Positions 5,950 to 12,814 of a stretch of 12,814 bases of DNA are shown piece by piece. The notes under the pieces were generated by a model that did no database searches, was not told the origin of the DNA, and saw only the letters and a list, made by a program, of their open reading frames with translations. A program made the translations under genes and the position numbers. The stretch is from Acidobacteriota bacterium (GTDB lineage: Bacteria > Acidobacteriota > UBA6911 > RPQK01 > JADFOI01): assembly GCA_022545645.1 (NCBI GenBank), contig JACZQQ010000017.1:8132-20945 (forward strand), written 5' to 3'. The stretch's first letter is position 1, and each line of letters starts with the position of its first letter.

Positions 5950-7425
5950 TGTCGTTTTGTCGAAAATAGCGAAGTACTCCCGAGTCCCCTCATCCTGGGG
6001 AACTGGAGTGATATAGGTCACCGCCACCAGGACGACCACACCCACCACGATCGCCGGTAAGCCCGACAGGAAACCGAACCTCCAACTGGCGGGGAGAAGA
6101 CCCATCTCGAAACTCCACAGGCAGACCTGTGAGGCCACGATCGACCAGAGGGCGGCCTGAGAGGTGCAGCGCTTCCAATAGAGTGCGGCCAGGACAGGCG
6201 CCAACATGCAGGCAAAGCCACTCAAGGCAAATTCGATGATCTTGATAATCCCTATCGGATTGAGGAAACCCAACACCAAAGCAAGGAGGGTCAAGACCAG
6301 GACCAGGACTCGGCTGATACGCACCATGGTTGCATCAGAGGCATCTTTGAGGCGAGAGCGGGAGAGGAAATCCCGTGCGATCATGGTGGTAACACTCAGC
6401 AACTGCGAGTCCATGGTCGACATCATGGCGGCAAACGCTGCCGCACCCAGGAGCCCCATCATCCAGATGGGAGTGAATTGGATGAGAAGCATCGGTAATA
6501 TGGCATCCGATTCGGCACCCTCCAGGCCGGGAATAGCGGTTCGCCCCCACATCCCCACCGTAGCCATCAAGAACATCATCAGAAAAGCAGGTACAGGATA
6601 AATACACATCGTCTGCTTCAGGGTCTTGGGATCTTTTCCCGTGAGCAGTCTCATGAACAACTGGGGAAAAACGATGGGGGACAGAGCGACGATGACCCCA
6701 TAGCTGAAGAACTGCTGCCAGGGCATGCGGCTCCGGGATAGGAGTTCCGGATAATCCTCCATAACACGCCGGGTGGCCTCAGCGGGTCCCCCCAGCGCCG
6801 CAGCAATGACAACAAAGATGGCCACAGCCCCAACGATAAAAATGCCCGTCTGAAAGGTGTTGACCCAGGCCGCACCGCGCATTCCACCCAACAAAAGATA
6901 GACCAGTACGGCCGATGCTACAATCACCATGCCCACATTGAGGGTCACAAACCCTTCGGTCAATGCCTCCAGCGTGCGGCCGGCTCCCAGAAGACCCGTC
7001 ATCAGATAAGGCACCGTGTAGAAGATCAACATCAGGCTGATCACCACGGCCAGAGTCGGGGACTTCCACCGTCCACCCACCACCTCAGCCACCGTCATAT
7101 AGCCAAATTTTTGACCCAGGACCCAGGAGCGGCTCCCCACCGTATAGAAGAGTAAGGGTGTAGCCCAGGCCCAGCTGGAGGCAAAGTAAGGCCACATCAC
7201 CCAGCCCACATGATAAGCGCCCCCAGGGACACCGGCCAGTGTCACCGCTGAAATATTGGCACCGAAGACCGCGGAGAAAAGGATTATGGTCCTGAAGTCG
7301 CGGCTGCCCATATGGAAATCTTCCATGGTGCCTCGACTGAAGCGAGAACTATAGATTCCGATGCCCACAATGATCAGCATGTAGAGAGCTAAACTGCCTA
7401 GAACCGCAATCACCTGTGTGCTCAT
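5944..7425 (-). CDS. Sodium:solute symporter (SSS) family permease
   Basis: Cytoplasmic-membrane secondary transporter, 493 aa, with about 13 hydrophobic helices as usual for this family (PutP, PanF, SGLT relatives). Features include the N-terminal helix with GIGIYSSRFSRGTMEDFHMGSRDF (a family-typical loop), AVFGANISAVTLAGVPGGAYHVGW in the first core repeat, and FAAMMSTMDSQLLSVTTMIARDF around 331-353. In that segment Ser336, Thr337 and Asp339-Ser340 correspond to the Na+-binding helix region. The substrate is not predictable from sequence. The ATG is preceded by AGGGGAAA at good spacing. The start is 9 nt after the stop of the small membrane gene upstream, so the two are co-transcribed. The stop lies in the 34-bp palindrome. 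Confidence 0.94.
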   Translation of the reverse strand: MSTQVIAVLGSLALYMLIIVGIGIYSSRFSRGTMEDFHMGSRDFRTIILFSAVFGANISAVTLAGVPGGAYHVGWVMWPYFASSWAWATPLLFYTVGSRSWVLGQKFGYMTVAEVVGGRWKSPTLAVVISLMLIFYTVPYLMTGLLGAGRTLEALTEGFVTLNVGMVIVASAVLVYLLLGGMRGAAWVNTFQTGIFIVGAVAIFVVIAAALGGPAEATRRVMEDYPELLSRSRMPWQQFFSYGVIVALSPIVFPQLFMRLLTGKDPKTLKQTMCIYPVPAFLMMFLMATVGMWGRTAIPGLEGAESDAILPMLLIQFTPIWMMGLLGAAAFAAMMSTMDSQLLSVTTMIARDFLSRSRLKDASDATMVRISRVLVLVLTLLALVLGFLNPIGIIKIIEFALSGFACMLAPVLAALYWKRCTSQAALWSIVASQVCLWSFEMGLLPASWRFGFLSGLPAIVVGVVVLVAVTYITPVPQDEGTREYFAIFDKTTP

Positions 7426-7434
7426 TGCTTTCCC

Positions 7435-7659
7435 CTACTGTTCGTCCACCCAAATGTATTTAACGGTATAGAGTACCAAGGCGAAACCGGCCACCCAGAT
7501 GCCAAACTGATACAGCATGGGCACACTGATCCAGCCGAACAGGATCAGCGGCATTTCCTCCCCCCACCACCAGAAATCCACCCGGATGATCATCAGGATG
7601 ACCGCCAGCAAATACACCAGCCGCTCCCTGTTCCGGCGTTTCCGCAAATCAATGCTCAT
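7435..7659 (-). CDS. Small two-helix membrane protein, DUF3311-like symporter partner
   Basis: 74 aa: a short basic N-terminus (MSIDLRKRRNRER), a hydrophobic helix (about 15-26), a Trp-rich loop, and a second helix (about 49-69) preceded by PLILFGWISVPMLYQF. Small proteins with the pattern P-x-L/I-F-G plus aromatic residues before a final helix (DUF3311 type) are commonly encoded just before SSS permeases and are thought to be accessory subunits. The immediate coupling to the symporter supports that reading; the domain match is by eye only. The ATG has AAGGGGGAG upstream at about 9-10 nt. It is the first gene of the two-gene minus-strand unit. No convincing promoter was found in 7660-7900. 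Confidence 0.75.
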   Translation of the reverse strand: MSIDLRKRRNRERLVYLLAVILMIIRVDFWWWGEEMPLILFGWISVPMLYQFGIWVAGFALVLYTVKYIWVDEQ

Positions 7660-7900
7660 GATTTCTACTCCCCCTTGCTGTACCCGTTCGATTCAATCAC
7701 CACAAAATACACCACGACGGGGACAGATCGCCAGTCCAGATTTCGGATTATGGAGATCCGTGCGATCCACCCTGCTAGGGCACAGCCTTGCTACTCGTTG
7801 CTTTAAGGTAGATAAAATACCCTTAGGAGCCTGTCCAAGTAATAGGTAGGGTCGAGTTACAGGCGTTGGCCGCCACATGAAGAACCAGCGGATCGGGGAC
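7660..7900. other. Non-coding gap, nothing firm identified
   Basis: These 241 nt lie upstream of the symporter operon and downstream of the zinc-ribbon membrane gene. I see only a small inverted pair, GCCTGT (7829-7834) and ACAGGC (7859-7864), and no good promoter, RNA or conserved protein. A 61-codon minus-strand frame at 7693-7878 has no family-like features and low-complexity composition. The sequence might be a dispersed intergenic element; a genome-wide search would be needed to decide. Confidence 0.5.
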
Positions 7901-8356
7901 CTATCGAGTCATACCGGCAAGAAAAAGAATCAGTAAAGTCACGGTAATCACGATGAGAAGATACATCAACTGTCGAAACCTGGCCTTCTCCTCGAATTGG
8001 GCATGACCTTCTTCCCGGTCCTCATCTCCCAGCTTCAATTTGAGCTCTTCGGGGTCCATCGTTCCTTCCGGCACTCCCAGCTCACCCGAAATGGGCTGCA
8101 AATCAATGAATCGAGGAAGAAACCAGAAGAAAATCGCCACTCCAATGAGAAAAAGAACAATCCAGAGATTGCTTTCGGAAAAAGAAAGGATCACCAAAAG
8201 GGCCAGGGTGACAACAACCAGGAGGAGGAATCGAAAGTAGACCCAGGGCACGGTTGGCCTAAAAATAGCCCCGCAACGCGGGCAACTGAGTCGCCCTGGG
8301 GTGAGCAGAGGATCCGTCCACAGACGAGTTTTACAAACCGGACAGCGCTGGGACAT
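7901..8356 (-). CDS. Zinc-ribbon membrane protein, function unknown
   Basis: 151 aa. An N-terminal Cys4 zinc ribbon (C5-x2-C8, C25-x2-C28) is followed by two membrane helices (about 38-58 and 63-80), an acidic cytosolic-type segment (about 90-125) and a last helix (about 131-148). The architecture is common in uncharacterised proteins of environmental bacteria and I cannot name a family. The ATG at 8356-8354 shares its A with the TGA stop of the upstream serine hydrolase (TGATG), so it is translated by coupling; no separate ribosome site is visible. Co-expression with a secreted serine hydrolase suggests an envelope role, but that is inference only. Confidence 0.82.
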   Translation of the reverse strand: MSQRCPVCKTRLWTDPLLTPGRLSCPRCGAIFRPTVPWVYFRFLLLVVVTLALLVILSFSESNLWIVLFLIGVAIFFWFLPRFIDLQPISGELGVPEGTMDPEELKLKLGDEDREEGHAQFEEKARFRQLMYLLIVITVTLLILFLAGMTR

Positions 8357-9543
8357 CAGTTGCGATGATAATAGTACTCCTCCACTGCAGGCAGATCCAT
8401 GACCGAGGCTGCGACCACGGAAGCAACCCTCTTACGTAGAGCAATCACGCTTCCCCCTCCATCCGAATGCACCCGGTTGGTGAAAAGGATGACAAAAACC
8501 TCGCTGAAAGGGTCAATCCATAGCGAGGTTCCCGTATACCCGGTGTGACCAAAGGAACCCACCGGGAAGAGATCACCCCGAGGCCCACTGAAAGGGGTTC
8601 GGATATCGAATCCGAGGCCACGCCAGTCTGTGGCTCCAGCAGGTGACTGGGGTATGGTCATTTGCAGCACCGAGAGGGGTGAAAGAATTCGCACCCCGTT
8701 ATAGCGGCCGCCATCGAGAATCATCTGAGCATAGATCGCCGTATCCTCTACGGTGGAAAACACTCCGGCATGTCCCGCAACTCCCCCCATTCGAGCCGTG
8801 GTTTGGTCGTGGACAACCCCTCGCAGCATTCGACCGTCTCGGTAATCAGTGGGCGCAATCTGATCGTGAATCTGCGGCGGTGGGAGAAAGCGGGTTTTCG
8901 TCATTTCCAGGGGCAAAAAAATCCGCTGGGCCGCAAACTCATTCAGATACTGACCGCTGACTTCCCGGACGATCTCGGCCAGAACAATGTAGTTGATATC
9001 GCTGTAGATGAATCGCTCCCCAGGCGGGGCGATCGGCTTTTCCTGAAAGGCCAGCTCTATCGCCGTCTCATAACCTTCCCAGGGTTGGTCCAGGTCCAGA
9101 TCAGGGCGCAGACCTGAATAGTGAGTCAGCAACTGTACGACGGTAATGGAACCTTTGCCATGCTGTGCAAAGCTGGGTAGATATTTAGAAACGGGATCGG
9201 TTAGAGAGACCTTGCCTTCCTCTACCAAGATCATAATCGAGGGGGTCGTGGCAATCACCTTAGTCAAAGATGCCACGTCAAAGAGGGTATCCAGGGTCAT
9301 CGCCTCCTGGCGAGGAACCAGGGCTCTGTGACCCAGGGCCTTTCGATACACGATCCTGCCTTGACGTGCCACCAGCACCACAGCCCCGGGGGTCTCTTCC
9401 TGTGCAATGGAGGCCTCAATCACTTCATCCAATCGAGCCAGACGCTCACTGGACATCCCCACATCCTCAGGCTTGCCTGAGGATAGGACCTGGGCCTGGA
9501 TGGGGTTGAGCAACAGGAGGAAAATCAGTCCTCTCAAAAACAT
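8356..9543 (-). CDS. Secreted serine hydrolase, beta-lactamase/AmiE-like
   Basis: 395 aa with a Sec signal peptide (residues 1-17, likely cleavage after PIQA). Class C beta-lactamase/PBP4*-type serine hydrolase fold: SLTK (92-95, nucleophile Ser92 and Lys95), LLTHYSGL (138-145), YSD at 180-182 (the YxN equivalent), GVVHDQTTARMGGVAGHAGVFS (242-263) and HTG at 333-335 (the KTG equivalent). The VHD...GGVAGHAG-FS signature is shared with B. subtilis AmiE (YbbE), an N-acetylmuramyl-L-alanine amidase in the MurNAc recycling cluster. The NamZ homologue nearby supports a peptidoglycan-recycling role. Esterase or D-aminopeptidase activity remains possible; antibiotic hydrolysis is unlikely to be the main job. 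GAAGGG directly abuts the ATG; TACAAT 7 nt upstream suggests a leaderless transcript, or a TTG start two codons in. Confidence 0.88.
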   Translation of the reverse strand: MFLRGLIFLLLLNPIQAQVLSSGKPEDVGMSSERLARLDEVIEASIAQEETPGAVVLVARQGRIVYRKALGHRALVPRQEAMTLDTLFDVASLTKVIATTPSIMILVEEGKVSLTDPVSKYLPSFAQHGKGSITVVQLLTHYSGLRPDLDLDQPWEGYETAIELAFQEKPIAPPGERFIYSDINYIVLAEIVREVSGQYLNEFAAQRIFLPLEMTKTRFLPPPQIHDQIAPTDYRDGRMLRGVVHDQTTARMGGVAGHAGVFSTVEDTAIYAQMILDGGRYNGVRILSPLSVLQMTIPQSPAGATDWRGLGFDIRTPFSGPRGDLFPVGSFGHTGYTGTSLWIDPFSEVFVILFTNRVHSDGGGSVIALRKRVASVVAASVMDLPAVEEYYYHRN

Positions 9544-9550
9544 CCCTTCA

Positions 9551-9556
9551 ATTGTA
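9551..9556 (-). promoter_or_regulatory. Possible -10 box for the serine hydrolase gene
   Basis: TACAAT on the minus strand ends 7 nt before the ATG at 9543. That spacing puts the transcription start at or next to the start codon, as in leaderless genes. No good -35 box is seen at 16-18 nt upstream. The call is tentative. Confidence 0.3.
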
Positions 9557-9567
9557 TGCCAAAGGAG

Positions 9568-9585
9568 ATTTCTTCGGGAAGAAAT
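9568..9585. promoter_or_regulatory. Perfect 18-bp palindrome in the divergent promoter region
   Basis: ATTTCTTC (9568-9575) and GAAGAAAT (9578-9585) are exact reverse complements around GG. The site lies in the 74 nt between the divergent serine hydrolase and M32/NamZ genes. It overlaps a weak plus-strand -35-like TTTCTT (9569-9574) paired at 17 nt with TAAACT (9592-9597). Size and position fit an operator for a dimeric regulator of both units. No regulator gene is in the window. Confidence 0.45.
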
Positions 9586-9617
9586 GTGCGCTAAACTGGC
9601 GCGTTGGGCCAGACACC

Positions 9618-11126
9618 ATGGATTCTCAAGAGCAAAGCCTCATTCAGTCCTTTATGCGTCGAAGTCGGGAGCTCATCGACTTAAAGAGCGTCCTTGAGAT
9701 CCTCACCTGGGACCAGGAAACCATGATGCCTTCGCGGGCCGGTCCCTTTCGAGCACGACAGTTCTCTGCCCTAAGTGCTCTGTATCACCAAAAGCTCACC
9801 TCTCCCGACCTGGGTGAAACCCTGGAACGCCTGAGTACGGAAGAGTTAGGGTTGTGGCCGCAAGCCGCCGTCAGAGAAATGCGGAGAGAGCACGAGAAGG
9901 CTGTCAAGCTTCCCGAGGAACTGGTTCGAGAACTGGCGGAAACCACTTCCCTGGCTTACGGTGCCTGGGTAGAAGCCCGTCAAAAATCCGACTTTGCCTC
10001 TTTTTCTCCCTGGCTGGAAAAGGTTCTGAAGCTCAAACAAGAGGAGGCCCGTTGTCTGCAGTTCTCCGACTCTCTCTACGAGGCCTTGCTGGATCATTAT
10101 GAGCCGGGGATGACGGTCGGCAGGCTGGATGAACTCTTTGCCGTGATCAGGCCCAAGCTCACCTCGCTGCTTCAGCAGATTCTGTCCGCGAGCAAGCAGC
10201 CCGATCGGGATCTCCTCAAGGGCAAGTTCCCTGCTGCACAACAGGAAGCCTTTGGACGCGACGTGCTCACTGCGATGGGCTTTCAATGGGATGCCGGAAG
10301 ATTGGATCGATCGCCCCACCCTTTCTGTTCAGGACTCTCTCCGTTGGATGTGAGAATCACCACTCGCTACTCGGAGGAAGACTTCTGCTCCTCGCTTTTC
10401 GGCATGATCCATGAAGGGGGACATGCACTCTACGAACAAGGGCTGGACCCGGAACATTACGGTTCCCTTGCCTGCGATGGAATCTCCCTGGGAATCCACG
10501 AGTCCCAATCGCGTCTATGGGAAAACCAGATAGCACGAAGCCGGGCTTTCTGGGACCATTGGTTTCCTCGCCTCCTGCAGACTTTTCCAGGCCAACTGGA
10601 TCATGTCTCCCTTGAGGACTTTGTCCATGCCATCAATCGGGTAGAGGCATCCCTGATCCGCGTTGAGGCGGATGAGGTTTCCTACGGTCTGCATGTCATC
10701 CTGCGCTACGAATTAGAAAAACAAATGGTCGAAGGGGATCTGAAAGTCCAGGACTTGGAGGAAGCCTGGAATACCAGCATGAAAGAGTATCTTGAGGTCG
10801 TACCGTCGAACTCGGCTGAGGGTGTCCTTCAGGACGTCCACTGGTCTATGGGCGGATTCGGATACTTCCCCACCTATCTGCTGGGGAATCTCTATGGGGC
10901 TCAAATATTTCATCAAGTCGGGGAAGAGCTTCCGGACCTGGAGGAAAGCATCGCTGCGGGAAACCTCATTCCCTTGCGCGAATGGTTGGGTCAACAAATT
11001 CATGGTAAGGGAAAAACGGTCGGCGCTGAGGAACTAATTGAGCAAATCAGCGGTAAACCCCTAAATTCAGACTATTTTCTGGATTATCTGAAAAACAAGT
11101 TTACTCCGCTTTATGGACTTAGCTAA
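9618..11126 (+). CDS. M32 family metallocarboxypeptidase
   Basis: Cytoplasmic zinc carboxypeptidase of the Thermus/Pyrococcus M32 family, which trims C-terminal residues from peptides. From the ATG at 9618 it has 502 aa, the normal family length. Visible motifs: LTWDQETMMP near 29-38, HPFCSGLSPLDVRITTRY (about 234-251, the family's HPF and DxRxT block), the HEGGH zinc site at 265-269, HESQSRLWEN from 294 with the third ligand Glu295, and a C-terminal NLYGAQIF and GKTVGAEELIEQISGKPLNSDYFLDYL. An upstream in-frame ATG at 9552 would add 22 residues lacking family similarity and would run the coding sequence through the palindrome at 9568-9585, so the second Met is preferred, although its ribosome site is poor. 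The stop overlaps the start of the NamZ gene by 14 nt, indicating an operon. Confidence 0.94.
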   Translation: MDSQEQSLIQSFMRRSRELIDLKSVLEILTWDQETMMPSRAGPFRARQFSALSALYHQKLTSPDLGETLERLSTEELGLWPQAAVREMRREHEKAVKLPEELVRELAETTSLAYGAWVEARQKSDFASFSPWLEKVLKLKQEEARCLQFSDSLYEALLDHYEPGMTVGRLDELFAVIRPKLTSLLQQILSASKQPDRDLLKGKFPAAQQEAFGRDVLTAMGFQWDAGRLDRSPHPFCSGLSPLDVRITTRYSEEDFCSSLFGMIHEGGHALYEQGLDPEHYGSLACDGISLGIHESQSRLWENQIARSRAFWDHWFPRLLQTFPGQLDHVSLEDFVHAINRVEASLIRVEADEVSYGLHVILRYELEKQMVEGDLKVQDLEEAWNTSMKEYLEVVPSNSAEGVLQDVHWSMGGFGYFPTYLLGNLYGAQIFHQVGEELPDLEESIAAGNLIPLREWLGQQIHGKGKTVGAEELIEQISGKPLNSDYFLDYLKNKFTPLYGLS

Positions 11127-12348
11127 TCAGGGAAAGGCTTTCTTCATCCTTGTTGCCGTTCTCTTTCTCTCTCTTACTCTGTCTTGCTCTCCTTCTCTCT
11201 CTCCCTCACTTCAGCCCGTTGGCCCGGTTCGAGTGGGGACCGATCGTCTCTTTGAAGAACCTTATTGGAATTGGATCCAGGGAAAGCGCGTCGGATTGAT
11301 CACCAATCCTACCGGCGTTGATTCCAGACTCGAAGCCACCATGGATCTGTTGGCTCAACATCCGGACGTCCAGCTGGTCGCGCTGTTCGCTCCCGAACAT
11401 GGGCTGCTGGCACAGGCACAGGCAGAGGAAGCCATAGCCACCTACGGGAATGTGTACAGCCTCTACGGGGAAACCCAGGCCCCCACCGCTGAGATGTTAC
11501 AGGACGTTGAGGTTCTCCTGTACGACATCCAGGATGTGGGAGTCCGCTTCTATACCTACATCTCCACCATGTTCCTGAGCATGAAGGCGGCTACCGAACA
11601 GGGCATTCCCTTTATCGTGCTGGATCGTCCCAACCCCATTGACGGCTCCCGCGTTGAGGGTCCGGTATTGCAGCCCGGTTATGAGTCCTTTGTGGGCATC
11701 TATGCGCTCCCCATTCGCTACGGGATGACGGCTGGAGAGCTGGCCCGGATGCTCAATCAAGAAACCGATCTGGGATGCGATCTCAAAGTGGTGCCTCTTG
11801 AAGGCTGGCAACGCCAACAATGGTACGATCAGACGGGCCTGAAGTGGATCTCCCCCTCACCCAACATGTCCACCGTGAACACGGCAACCGTCTATCCCGG
11901 CCTTTGTTTGATCGAAGGAACCAATCTCTCGGAAGGACGCGGGACCACCCGACCCTTTGAGTACATTGGAGCTCCCTGGCTAAAGAGCCGAGAGTTGGTG
12001 GACAGATTAAATCGGCTCCAGCTTCCCGGTGTGCGCTTTCGCCAACAGGCTTTTACGCCGACATTTTCCAAATATCAGGATGAACCGTCTCAGGGTATTC
12101 AGATTCATGTCCTGGACCGTCACTCATTGGATCCCCTTCGCATCCTGCTCCACCTCCTGGCGGAGGTGCGGAAACTCCACCCCGAACAACTCGAGTTCAA
12201 CAGCGCCTTCTTCGACCGTCTGATGGGAAACAGTTCCGTTCGTGAAGCATTGATCCAGGGAAAGCCGGTTGAGGAAATCGTGGATCAGTGGCAACCGGCC
12301 CTCCAGGAGTTCAAACAGACTCGAGAGAAGTATCTGCTCTATCCGTGA
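11113..12348 (+). CDS. namZ: NamZ-type exo-beta-N-acetylmuramidase (DUF1343) lipoprotein
   Basis: 411 aa, exported. A hydrophobic N-terminal helix (residues 9-24) ends in LTLSC with Cys25, a probable lipoprotein attachment site, though the -3 residue is Thr. The DUF1343 core is clear: GKRVGLITNPTGVD (LITNPTG at 62-68), LFAPEHGL (Glu95-His96), LLYDIQDVGVRFYTYIS, LDRPNPIDG (from 170), SPNMSTVNTATVYPG, and LIEGTNLSEGRGTTRPFE (EGTNLSEGRG at 268-277). B. subtilis NamZ (YbbC) releases MurNAc from the non-reducing end of peptidoglycan fragments and acts with NagZ and AmiE. Here the gene overlaps an M32 carboxypeptidase and is divergent from an AmiE-like hydrolase. Surface anchoring would let it process wall fragments in the periplasm. 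No NagZ is in the window. Confidence 0.92.
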   Translation: MDLANQGKAFFILVAVLFLSLTLSCSPSLSPSLQPVGPVRVGTDRLFEEPYWNWIQGKRVGLITNPTGVDSRLEATMDLLAQHPDVQLVALFAPEHGLLAQAQAEEAIATYGNVYSLYGETQAPTAEMLQDVEVLLYDIQDVGVRFYTYISTMFLSMKAATEQGIPFIVLDRPNPIDGSRVEGPVLQPGYESFVGIYALPIRYGMTAGELARMLNQETDLGCDLKVVPLEGWQRQQWYDQTGLKWISPSPNMSTVNTATVYPGLCLIEGTNLSEGRGTTRPFEYIGAPWLKSRELVDRLNRLQLPGVRFRQQAFTPTFSKYQDEPSQGIQIHVLDRHSLDPLRILLHLLAEVRKLHPEQLEFNSAFFDRLMGNSSVREALIQGKPVEEIVDQWQPALQEFKQTREKYLLYP

Positions 12349-12350
12349 CT

Positions 12351-12466
12351 TCGTCACGGCGTGCTGTGGTGCTGTGGTGCTGTCGTGGAGTATATAGGGA
12401 ATTCATGCGTGATCCGGGCTGGCTCGTCACGGCGTGCGGTCGTGCTTTGGGGTGTCAGTTGTCAGC
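12351..12466. repeat. Mosaic of octamer, heptamer and 14-mer repeats
   Basis: This gap between two converging genes (12349-12473) is mostly repeats. TCGTCACGGCGTGC occurs at 12351-12364 and again at 12424-12437. Three octamers, GTGCTGTG, GTGCTGTG and GTGCTGTC, run 12361-12384. GTGCGGTC and GTGCTTTG follow at 12434-12449, then heptamers TGTCAGT and TGTCAGC at 12453-12466. The octamers match the array at the lptE start and the heptamers match the arrays around 3190-3389. ATCCGGGCTG at 12412-12421 also occurs at 85-94. Confidence 0.85.
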
Positions 12467-12473
12467 GGTCTTT

Positions 12474-12814
12474 TCACTCCTCCAACCCGGAGCGATATTT
12501 CGCCAACAGATCGTTGAACTCCCGGCTGTAGCGCAGACTGTCCAGATCGGAGCTTATCTTAAGCAGCTCATCAAGAACGAGGCGGACGTATCTCTGAGGT
12601 TCCCTCTCGAAGGCCACTTCCAGATGTTTCAAGGCCTCCCTCGGTTCGTTCTGACGGGCCCACAAAAAGGCAAGCCGCAAGCGACCCCAGGCATTGTCGG
12701 AGGCGTATTCAATAGCCTTCAAATAGTGGACCCGGGCCTCATCGAAATCTTTTCTTTTATCCAGCACCAGGGCCAGATTATAGTGAGCAGCACCGTGCTG
12801 GGGATCGACTTGAA
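12474..12814 (-). CDS. TPR-repeat protein, partial (N-terminal part outside the window)
   Basis: The reading frame continues upstream of the GTG at 12767-12765 to the window edge, reading QVDPQHGAAHYNLALVLDKRK, so this is the C-terminal part of a larger gene and the GTG is not its start. The visible 112 codons contain a TPR unit (HYNLALVLDKRKDFDEARVHYLKAIEYA) and a second, weaker one (AWGRLRLAFLWARQNEPREALKHLEVAFEREP), then a helical tail ending DLLAKYRSGLEE. TPR units mediate protein-protein contacts, and environmental bacteria carry many such proteins, so no specific role can be given. The stop is 7 nt from a TGTCAGC repeat unit. Confidence 0.85.
   Translation of the reverse strand, partial: QVDPQHGAAHYNLALVLDKRKDFDEARVHYLKAIEYASDNAWGRLRLAFLWARQNEPREALKHLEVAFEREPQRYVRLVLDELLKISSDLDSLRYSREFNDLLAKYRSGLEE

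Noticed and set aside
7829..7864. GCCTGT/ACAGGC pair as the end of an insertion sequence
   Set aside because: The 6-bp match is too short, and there is no transposase, target duplication or second end.
7693..7878. 61-codon minus-strand frame in the 7660-7900 gap
   Set aside because: There is no ribosome site, domain or plausible protein composition. More likely it is non-coding intergenic sequence.
8356..9543. Serine hydrolase as an antibiotic-resistance beta-lactamase
   Set aside because: Its GHAG/VHD signature and the neighbouring NamZ point to AmiE-like wall recycling. The fold alone does not imply drug hydrolysis.

Overview
This window is about 12.8 kb of moderately GC-rich bacterial chromosome from a Gram-negative (diderm) organism. 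The LptE-type outer-membrane assembly lipoprotein next to leuS, as in the proteobacterial leuS-lptE order, supports a diderm. No rRNA, tRNA, integrase, transposase or CRISPR array is visible. The gene set and the many short tandem repeats between genes would fit Acidobacteriota or a similar uncultivated lineage. That placement is inference and not proven by any marker here.

Layout: (1) 1-94 is a non-coding margin with a perfect 9-bp-stem hairpin. (2) 95-3182, minus strand: leuS followed by lptE. (3) 3183-3384 is non-coding and carries an inverted pair of heptamer arrays. (4) 3385-3942, minus strand: a Dcd-family dCTP deaminase in which the expected catalytic glutamate reads as serine. (5) 4009-5725, plus strand: a near-consensus sigma-70 promoter driving an HU-like gene, a site-2-protease-family membrane metallopeptidase and a double zinc-ribbon protein, tightly packed. 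(6) 5726-5943 is non-coding between converging genes, with AT-rich heptamer tracts and a 34-bp perfect palindrome. (7) 5944-7659, minus strand: a sodium:solute symporter and its probable small membrane partner. (8) 7660-7900 is non-coding with nothing firm. (9) 7901-9543, minus strand: a secreted serine hydrolase followed by a zinc-ribbon membrane protein. (10) 9618-12348, plus strand: an M32 carboxypeptidase overlapping a NamZ-type exo-muramidase lipoprotein. (11) 12349-12473 is a repeat mosaic. (12) 12474 to the window end, minus strand: a TPR protein cut by the edge.

Functionally, the right half looks like a cell-wall-fragment and peptide scavenging locus. A NamZ (DUF1343) exo-beta-N-acetylmuramidase and an AmiE-like serine hydrolase, two activities grouped in the Bacillus subtilis MurNAc recycling cluster, sit either side of a carboxypeptidase. 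They are divergent around a 74-nt region holding a perfect 18-bp palindrome that could be a shared operator.

The most unusual theme is at DNA level. At least three different heptamer families and one octamer family form short tandem arrays at gene boundaries, often in inverted pairs. They supply or touch real gene ends: the dcd stop lies in one array, the zinc-ribbon stop in another, the likely lptE start is the last unit of the octamer array, and the leuS start lies 7 nt from an array. I see no classical defence or mobile system in the window.
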